From positions 12,783,395 through 12,847,394 of the forward strand of contig NC_065878.1 in assembly GCF_933775445.1 (NCBI RefSeq): a stretch of 64,000 bases of DNA. The letters run 5' to 3'. Shown here piece by piece: positions 56,600 through 64,000 of the stretch. The DNA comes from Argentina anserina. Lineage: Eukaryota; Streptophyta; Magnoliopsida; Rosales; Rosaceae. Position 1 is the stretch's first letter. Each line of letters starts with the position of its first letter. The translations under genes were made by a program, and so were the position numbers. The notes beneath the pieces are model-generated. The model saw nothing but the letters and a program-made list of their open reading frames with translations. It had not been told where the DNA came from and did not search any database.

Positions 56600-57290
56600 G
56601 CGAATAAATGAAATTTTCAATATGACAATGGGTACCCTTGAAAATACCAGAAAATTACAAGGGTGATGCAGTATGATAAATACGAGAGTAATTTGGATAA
56701 TAATTGTAACTTTATTGAATAATATGGGGGCATATATATATGTATTACATAACCACAATCCCGTAGGATTCGGAGTCCTAATCTATTACAGATATGTAAA
56801 TCTATCTCTAATAGGAAACCTAATTAGGCTAAGACACACACAAGGGTAGAATAATTATCCTGTAACACTCCCCCTTGTGTTGCATACTTAAGTTGCATGG
56901 TGCACAACGTTGCCTCGGTAAAAACCTTGTCAAACAAAACAAAAACCTCTTAGGTAAAACAAAAGCTTGAATGAAGGGAAAAAGAGCACAATGCACCAAT
57001 TACTAATGATCTTAACATGTGATGTAGACTCTCCTTGAAGTCTACCAAACTCTTTAGTTCTGATAAACAAAACATGTCAATGCTCTTCACATGTTTCATA
57101 AAAGTAGATTTAGACAAAGACTTAGTGAACAAATTTGCAACATTAGATTCTAAACTCACTTGATCAATCTGAACATTCAAGAACTTATATTGTTGAACAT
57201 GTAGAATAACTTGGGTTGATCCATTGTAGAGACTAATTCATAAGAACTTATATTGTTGAACATGTAGAAGAACTTAAGTAATGACTTTTT
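56600..57290 (-). mobile_element. Truncated copia element, 3' end
   Basis: On the minus strand a short RNase H tail (57180-56950, with NVANLFTKSLSKSTFMKHV) is followed by the motif at 56952-56912, then a polypurine tract (caagggggag) and a TGTTACAGG LTR start at 56867. The LTR end on the left is not fixed. Upstream of the tail the element stops near 57290 after a short duplication of aagaacttatattgttgaac (57181 and 57243). The rest of pol and the 5' LTR are missing. Confidence 0.7.
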
Positions 57291-57311
57291 TTTTAAAGTT
57301 TCGTTATCAAA

Positions 57312-57722
57312 AATCTTGATCCAAGGTGCGGAAACCTGTACATTAGCTTAAGGTACGGATTTCCAATTTTGCCAACTTGCCGATCAAGTTTTCATATCTC
57401 CACTATCCAATCATTAGGTAATAACGTACATATCACTTATCTAAATTTTCAACTAATTTTGTAATCGTTAAGGTATCTAACTAGATTAAACCAATGGACG
57501 AATTAAATCTGCCAAACTTAAATCGTTCATATTAATAATAGAAAAACATAGTTTTGAGTGACTTAACGATTTCTAAATTGGTTAAAATTTGCATAGGTAA
57601 TATATACGTTATTACCTAAGGACTGGACATTGGAGATGTAAAAATGTAATCGGAAAGTTGGCAAAAAATGGAAATCTATACCTTAAGCTAAGTTACAGAC
57701 GTTCGCACCGGAAACATACTGA
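57312..57722. mobile_element. Mutator-like MITE, 411 bp
   Basis: Inverted arms share GGTGCG, TAGCTTAAGGTA and GATTTCCA. The flanks are a perfect 9-bp duplication GTTATCAAA (57303-57311 and 57723-57731). The interior is non-coding. Confidence 0.8.
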
Positions 57723-57856
57723 GTTATCAAACATATATATCGGCAATTGTTCTTGCTATTGTGTTTGAGATTGAAGAAAGCATATTCTTTTTTGTGTAAT
57801 ATAATCAATTATGTGTTACAATCAACTCATGATATAAATTGGTAATCTACTTCATA

Positions 57857-58067
57857 CATGCATGTATTAAACATATATATGGTCGGCTAATACTAATTTA
57901 AGCATTTGGTCGAGGTTGATTGTTATTAAATAGTAGTCATCTTTGTTTTTAAGACAGAGCACATGCATGTATTAAACATATATATGGTCGGTTAATACTA
58001 ATTTAAGCTTCTGGTAGAGGTTGATTGTTATTAAATAGTAGTCATCTTTTTTTTAAGGCAGAGCACC
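57857..58067. repeat. 105-bp tandem duplication
   Basis: catgtattaaacatatatat recurs at 57861 and 57966. The two units match over about 105 bp with a few changes, through gattgttattaaatagtagt. Confidence 0.88.
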
Positions 58068-58079
58068 TAGCGCAAGCTA

Positions 58080-59150
58080 GATGTTGCAAGTATTATTGAA
58101 AGGAAAATCATTGTGCAACCGGGGAACATAACACCAATACTCCGAGCTACATTAGGAAAAAACGCTCATATCCTCGTAAAACACATCCTCTATAATGTCA
58201 GAAGGCTCCTCAAATCAAACACTATCAATAGAACAATTGCAAGCAAAGTGAGCAAGTCGATCTACAACACTATTTGCTTCCCGAAAAATGTGCCGTATTG
58301 TAGAAGAAGGCAAAGCAAGTAAATACCTCTTGCAATCCTCTATGACACGACCCACGTCTGATAAATCCGCTCTAGAAGAATTAAGAGTAGCTACTAACAC
58401 AAAAGAATCACTTTCAACATCAATGTTTCCCATCCTGGGCTAATACCAAGAAGCAAGCCCTCTCTACACGCCTCAGCCTCCATAGCAAGAGCTAGGACTT
58501 AACAAGCATAGCGATACTCATCCCTCCATCATCTCAGCAAACCACCCCAACCCCTCCCCTATTGGTGCTCAAATCAAAAACACCATCAACATTGCTTTAG
58601 TCATCCTCTAGGAGGAGACGTCCACTTAACATGAGCTATCTTCTTCTTTCCCACAACCTTAAGGTGAAAAAACTGAAACTCCTCCAACATTTTATAAACC
58701 CAATGAATCATATTCAAAGGTTGGAACAACATACCTTTCTATAACATATTATTACATTCATTCTAGATAGCCCATAAGCCCATGAAAAATATATCTATGG
58801 CCTCGATATTAATAGAATCGATCACATCAAGCACCCACGCCTTAATAGTTTTAGCATGGTGAGAGACTGCGTCAAGATGCAGTAAACTATGCAGCCAAAA
58901 ACTCTGAACAACTGGACAACTTTTAAACAAATGAACATCCCTCACAAGCTCGGATCCACAGACAACACAATAGGGCTCACTGATATCAACTCTCCTCTTT
59001 ACCAGCGCCGCCCGAGTAGGAACAATTCCTCGAAAAAACCTCCACATGAAATTTCTTACTTTTAGTGGAACTCTAGCTTTCCAAATCATTGACCAATACT
59101 GCTTATTCACTCCTCCACTAACTTCCAAAGAAGATGAGGCCCTCCTGTCA
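58080..59150 (-). pseudogene. LINE retrotransposon 3' part: zinc-binding and RNase H domains
   Basis: The frame 59128-58763 encodes a reverse-transcriptase zinc-binding domain: WKARVPLKVRNFMWRF, CVVCGSE and a following H-x-F-x-x-C motif. After stops and shifts, the frame 58433-58215 encodes the RNase H-like tail (ALPSSTIRHIFREANSVVDR LAHFA). The middle (58500-58760) is decayed. Reverse transcriptase and endonuclease are absent. The sequence ends abruptly at about 59150 on the right. Confidence 0.8.
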
Positions 59151-60025
59151 CCCCCGGTTTTTTAAGGGATTTTTTTGTTATTCGAGGTGTGAGCTAAAAA
59201 GAAAATAAACTAAAGAAACATAAAATAGAAAAATGACACATTCTTACAAAAATTGACTTCTTATTTTATTACAGATGTACAAAGGTACATAGAACCCAAA
59301 TGTACTACAAGTTGCTTACACATCTACAACTCCAACTACTCTAATCCCTTTCGATCACTAATTTTCGCGGTTCTCAGTTTTAAAACCTGCAAAACTATAA
59401 AGGGATAAAGCTCAACCTGTGGCTCAATAGGAGTTATTCCTCTCAAATAAAAATAATCAAACAATCAATGTATGATATATGTATGTATGCACGTTCTACT
59501 CTAATTAATCCACATAGAAGAATACACTAAACCTATATGTCTCATACCATGTATTTTTAACCAAGAATGTGACTCAGGATACTCAACCATATGAGCTAAC
59601 TTCCACTGAAAATCATTTCACTAGCCCTATTTTGCTAGTCATCTTGTCCATTCCATTTTCTCCAGTCCCGAATTACCCTTTCCCATTTTGTACTAATTGT
59701 GCAATAATCATGGGTATACATAGGTGCATGGTACATACTGAGGTTATGGACTTAGCTATACAAAAGATATACTATATTACCTTCACCTCCCTTTATCCTT
59801 CATATGTCTTTTCAGTATGATGCATCAATAGATAATTCAAATGTATATGCATCAAATATTTAACCAAATAAGCAACAACCATCAAACATGTCAACCAACA
59901 CATATTCACACAATACAAGTGAGTAGAGGTTCCCCAGATCCCCCTACCTTTGTCAAGTAATTACAAATGCACATGGTCATGCATAAGAAATAAATCCAAA
60001 TACAAATCACAAATCATATATCATA
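59146..60025. other. Non-coding, begins like an LTR
   Basis: At 59146 the sequence starts TGTCACCCCCGG, similar to the LTR-like start at 25524 (TGTCACGACCCCG). No partner, primer site or coding region follows. The rest is AT-rich with unsupported short frames. Confidence 0.35.
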
Positions 60026-60033
60026 TCTATAAG

Positions 60034-60383
60034 TATGGGCATAACTAGGAATGAAGAATGAGTATGGCTGGTTTAAGACATAAAAAAAAATTTGATAGAA
60101 AATTAAATATCTAAAGAATTTGTAAAGAATATGTTGTAACTAAAGAAAAATAGTGAGAAAATTGAGGAGATAATAGAAAATAGTAGACAAAACTGTAAAG
60201 TAAAATAATAGAGAAAAATTTTGAAAAAGGAAAGAATTGGGAAGGATGAGAAAAAAACAGGGATGAAAAAAGAGAAAAATAAAAAGAGAGAATAGAAATA
60301 AATATAGATTTACTTGGTGATATTTCAGTACAATTTTCGACTGGACTATAGCCCTACCAGCCCGCCAAGTGGTTCCGCCCCTG
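60034..60383. mobile_element. hAT-like MITE, 350 bp
   Basis: The right end in reverse complement reads CAGGGGCGGAACCACTTGG, a standard hAT terminus. The left end TATGGGCATAACTAGG matches it at 9 of the first 14 bases, with differences that look like mutated CpG sites. Flanks TCTATAAG (60026-60033) and TTTATAAG (60384-60391) form an 8-bp duplication with one mismatch. The interior is A-rich. Confidence 0.68.
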
Positions 60384-60391
60384 TTTATAAG

Positions 60392-60982
60392 CACACATTT
60401 TATTTTAAATACAAAGCTTACATGGCTTTAATAACAAACTTTACTATGGTTATGGCCTCAAGAAAATAGTACTTATAGTTCCTGTTACTAGCTTCAACCT
60501 TAATTGACAAGCTAAAGCACTAACCAAAGTAGATATGCAATTGACACAAAGAATTGTTTTGACAACGCCAAAAACTATTCAAATAATACTAAAAATGATG
60601 TCATAAGCTATGTTAAAAAACAAAGAATGTCTTAATTTAGTTTGCAATCAAATTAAACGAGTTTATAATGAGAAGCTATTGAAATTAGAATAAACAAATA
60701 GTCATACAAATGCAATTATTACTAATGTGGACCCTCAAATTTGAAAAATGAAGACTATATATAGAAATATCCTTTTCAAGAGGATCAAGTCCTGAAACGA
60801 TCACTAAAATGTATATTGGAACTTATCTGAAGGCAACATATTCAGTTAACTAAAAGATACAATTTTTAGTAAAAAGGGCAGTTGGTCCATAAAATGCAGA
60901 AAAGCTTATATACATAATTTTTCTGAAACTGATATACAACTTTGAAACATCATATCTTAATCTAGAAAAGTCATTTTGAAGC
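60392..60982. other. AT-rich non-coding stretch
   Basis: No gene or element end is recognised before the hAT terminus at 60983. Confidence 0.5.
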
Positions 60983-61019
60983 TATGAAGCACGGACACTC
61001 CATTTGGGTCGCGTGTCGC

Positions 61020-61155
61020 GTGTCGGACACGGACACGGACACGGACACGCTTGGACACACGAACTGACTTTGGACACGGCTCGGACACGCTGCAATACGT
61101 AATGGACACGCGCGTGTCCAAAATGGACACGCGTGTGTCCAAAATGGACACGCAA
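61020..61155. repeat. GGACAC hexamer array and inverted GTGTCC units at the hAT end
   Basis: 61025-61050 is a run of cggacac hexamers. 61100-61155 contains repeated gtgtccaaaatggacacgc units that are themselves palindromic. Such subterminal motif clusters are typical binding sites for hAT transposases. Open frames here (Val-Arg repeats) are artefacts of the repeat. Confidence 0.75.
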
Positions 61156-61865
61156 ATAAGGAGGCCACGTTGGGGTATTTTTTTCCTTACCAATTTTTTA
61201 GACAATTCACAATTGTTTTTGTCTCAGTCTCACACTCACTCATTCAATCTCAAAAACAGACCTCCGATCTCACCACCTCCGTTTTCTCTCCACCGATCCG
61301 CCCTAAATATTCACTGCGTCCGACCACCCACTACTCCTCCCACTTGTCACTTCTCTTTCCCTTCTCCCAGGTCACAATTTCTATCTTAAATTTTCATCTT
61401 TTATGATTGAGTGATTTGGTTTGATTGGGATTACATGCTAGTTGAATTGGGGTTTTGTTTGATGATTTTGGTTTCACCATTTTAGATCACAAATTCAAGC
61501 TTTACTGCTTTAGTTTTCATGTTTGAATCTCTTTGGGTTTTGATGATGTTTGATGAAGTGGGTTGGGTTTGAGAATGGTGAGATTGGAGAGGTGTTTTGA
61601 GTTGACAATTGATTGAATATAGGAGTTGAATTTTGGGAAGCTGAACAACTATCTGGTTTTGTTGTTTTCTTTACAGGAGAATCCTGCATTTCTCGTTTTT
61701 ACAAGACTTAAAGTGAACAGTAAAAGGAAGGGCCAATACACCAACAACCCAGGTAAGGCTGTGAAGAGCTGCTATTGGTTACAGTCTTACTGATAAAGTT
61801 CATTGTTTTTTTATATTTTGAATGTAAAGTCTGAAACTTTGATTCGAAGAGGTGAAATTTAGAAC

Positions 61866-62690
61866 CTATGCAGTAAACGTTTTGGCTAAAAATGAAGTAG
61901 TTAGGTTGGTTATTTGCAGATAATGTCTTCTAGACATTTGTAATAGACATCTTAAAGAAAAATTGAGAACCTGAATCATAGATAAAGGATTTTTCTATAA
62001 TTATTTATCAGTTTTTGAAGTTGCAGATCTGCATTGAAAAAATGACAAATGTTATATGGCTTGAATCTGTGATTTTTATGCAATAAAAGTTTTGGCTAAA
62101 ATGAAGTAGTTAGGTTGGTTATTTGCAGATAATATCTTCTAGACATTCGTAATAGACATCCTAAAGAAAAATTGAGAACTTGAATCATAGATATATGATT
62201 TTTCTATAATTACTTATCAGTTTTTGAAATTGCAGATCTGCATTGAAAAAATGACAAATGTTATATGGCTTGATTCTGTGATTTTTATGCAGTAAAAGTT
62301 TTGGCTAAAATGAAATAGTTAGGTTGGTTATTTGCAGATAATGTCTTCTAGAGATTTGTAATAGACATCCTAAAGAAAAATTGAGAACTCGAATCATAGA
62401 TATATGATTTTTCTACAATTACGTATCAATTTTGGAAGTTGCAGATCTGCATTGAAAAAATGACAAATGTTACATGGCTTGAATCTGTGATTTTTATGCA
62501 GTAACAGTTTTGGCTAAAATGAAGTAGTTAGGTTGGTTATTTGCAGATACTGTCTTCTAGGCATTTGTAATAGACATCCTAAAGAACAATTGAGAACTCA
62601 AATCATAGATAAAGGATTTGTCTACAATTACTTATCATTTTTTGAATTTGCAGATCTGTATTGAAAAAATGACAGATTGTTTTTTCTTTT
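61866..62690. repeat. Four tandem 209-210-bp repeats upstream of the transposase
   Basis: The anchor tttggctaaa occurs at 61881, 62091, 62300 and 62509 (spacings 210, 209, 209). Each unit includes gtagttaggttggttatttg, a gtcttctag-type block, aattgagaac and gcagatctgcattgaaaaaa. Every unit contains a tttgcagat or ttgcagatctg phrase that could act as a splice acceptor. The last unit runs into the ttttcag acceptor just before the transposase start. Confidence 0.9.
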
Positions 62691-62699
62691 TCAGGAAGT

Positions 62700-64000
62700 A
62701 TGAGTACAGAAGGATCAATTCCTATTAGTTCTAGTGCCGGATCAGTTAATACTGGTGCTAATGTTGGAGATGGAGGTAGTCATGAAGATTGTCAAATATA
62801 TGATAAAACTCCATTGTGGGCATTTGTGAAGAAGATTAGCAAGTCTGCAAGTGGAGGTAATTGGAGATGGCATTGTAGCTTCTGCAATATGTACTACAAC
62901 GGCTCGTATACTAGAGTTCGGGCACATTTGTTGAACGAAGGAGGGGGAATTGCTGGGTGCCATAAAGTTAATCCCGAAGCCAAATCTAAATTGGTCAAGT
63001 TGGTGAGAGAATGCAAGGAGAGATTGACAAATACAGCTCCAAAACAAGTTTCTCTACCATCAACGAGACATCAAGGGGGAGTGGTGCCACTAGTAGCGTT
63101 GGGTTGAGCACTTATCATGCATATGCACACGAACCAACAATAGGCGATATAGGAAAGAAGAGGAAAACAGTTGCTGGTTCTAGTTCCATTGAGAAAGCCT
63201 TTCAAAACTCGGCTAGGGAAGAATGTGATGCTGAGATTGCAAGGATGTTCTACACCGGTGGTCTACCATTCAATTTGGCAAGAAATCCACATTACCGGAA
63301 CTCTTATATTCGTGCTTCTACTCTCCCGGGACATGTTCCACTAGGTTACAATGCCATAAGGACCACACTTCTTGCAAAGGAAAAGAAGAATATCGAGAAA
63401 CATCTGCAACCACTCAAACTTTCATGGAAGGATAAAGGTGTGAGTATATGTAGTGATGGTTGGTCCGATGCACAAAGAAGACCATTGATTAATGTGATTG
63501 CTATTTCTGAGAGTGGTCCGATGATGTTGAGAGCTGTAAATTGTGAGGGAGAATACAAGACTCGGAATTAATTGCAAACTTGATTATTGAATCCATCAAA
63601 GAAGTTGGATATGAAAATGTAGTGCAAGTGATTACCGACAATGCTCCCGTTTGTGCAAAAGCCGGTGCAACGATAGCAAGTAAGTATCCTACTATTTTTT
63701 GGACACCATGTGTAGTTCACACATTAAATCTTGCTCTGAAGAATATTTGCACACCTTCTAATTGCTTGAGCAATATAGACGTATATGACCCATGTTGTTG
63801 GATACAACCTATTGCGGAGCATGTTATGTATATTAAGAACTTCATAATGAATCATGGAATGAGATTAGTTATGTTCAATGATCATTGCCCTTTGAAGTTG
63901 CTTTCGGTTGCTCCTACAAGGTTTGCATCTACGATTATTATGTTTAAGATGTTTAAGGCAATTAAGAATGGTTTGCAACAAATGGTGATTAGCCCAAAGT
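62700..64000 (+). pseudogene. hAT transposase (BED zinc finger + DUF659), frameshifted and partial
   Basis: The frame from ATG 62700, just after a ttttcag acceptor, encodes a BED-type zinc finger (WHCSFCNMYYNGSYTRVRAHL, then GCHKV). It runs out of frame at about 63055. Translation resumes two frames over with the hAT/DUF659 core: ARMFYTGGLPFNLARNPHY, GYNAIRTTLL, KGVSICSDGWSDAQRRP (an expected catalytic Asp lies in this motif) to GEYK. A one-base deletion at about 63558 shifts again; the third frame stays open to the window end with VITDNAPVC, FWTPCVVHTLNLALKNIC and APTRFAS. Two small indels are the only disabling changes seen, so decay is recent. The dimerisation domain is beyond the window. 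Confidence 0.85.

Larger units (their letters stand above)
60983..64000 (+). mobile_element. hAT transposon with DUF659 transposase (3' end beyond the window)
   Basis: It starts TATGAAGCACGGACAC after TTTGAAGC (the likely 8-bp target site). The terminal region is dense in GGACAC and GTGTCC motifs. A leader, tandem repeats and the transposase region follow in order. The same termini bound the 398-bp element at 22158. The right end lies outside the window, so completeness cannot be judged. Confidence 0.82.

Noticed and set aside
60957..61389. Frames with Val-Arg and Cys-Pro repeats on both strands
   Set aside because: Produced by the GGACAC hexamer array; no codon-level constraint is apparent.

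Overview
This is nuclear DNA from a flowering plant, most likely a eudicot. It is AT-rich, its genes are split by short GT-AG introns, and it is heavily loaded with plant transposons (Ty1/copia, LINE, hAT, Mutator-like and CACTA-like pieces). I see no prokaryotic operon, no rRNA or tRNA gene and no CRISPR array. I cannot fix the species from sequence alone.

Two intact, well-supported genes form the core. On the minus strand, 48652-27199 encodes a giant BEACH-domain protein of the BCHC class (closest by recall to Arabidopsis At2g45540). I could join 31 exons in frame into about 2994 codons: Ala-rich and LamG-like N-terminal part, long helical middle, PH-BEACH, BEACH and C-terminal WD40 repeats. 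On the plus strand, 22980-25249 encodes a complete six-exon cytochrome P450 of the CYP704 family (502 residues). The two genes are convergent and about 2 kb apart. From memory, Arabidopsis CYP704A2 (At2g45510) lies close to At2g45540, so this may be an old conserved neighbourhood.

Left of the P450 lies a mosaic of small or broken genes: a duplicated tiny gene (copy 1 at about 6.8-9.1 kb, broken; copy 2 at 13113-13523, 64 codons), a REM-type B3-domain remnant on the minus strand (about 14.08-14.77 kb), a compact three-exon 101-residue gene of unknown function on the plus strand (14980-15557), and an unrecognised minus-strand gene (20668-17213) split by a 2.65-kb internally deleted copia element with a 5-bp target-site duplication.

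Transposons fill most of the rest. Several have ends I could define by target-site duplications: hAT-like elements at 8347-9063, 12149-12910, 22158-22555, 42540-43079 and 60034-60383, and Mutator-like MITEs at 31609-32346 and 57312-57722. The right end (60983-64000, running off the window) is a near-complete hAT transposon with a BED zinc finger/DUF659 transposase, preceded by four tandem 209-210-bp repeats. The small element at 22158-22555 has the same terminal sequence and looks like its non-autonomous relative. Relics of copia elements (0-6.7 kb, 53.5-54.5 kb, 56.6-57.3 kb), LINEs (51.2-51.4 kb, 58.1-59.15 kb) and a CACTA-like end (56.35 kb) make up the remaining repeats. I found no convincing new multi-gene biological system. 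The most original items are the orphan 101-residue gene with paired G-boxes, the duplicated mini-gene with its filled and empty hAT site, and the hAT parent/derivative pair.
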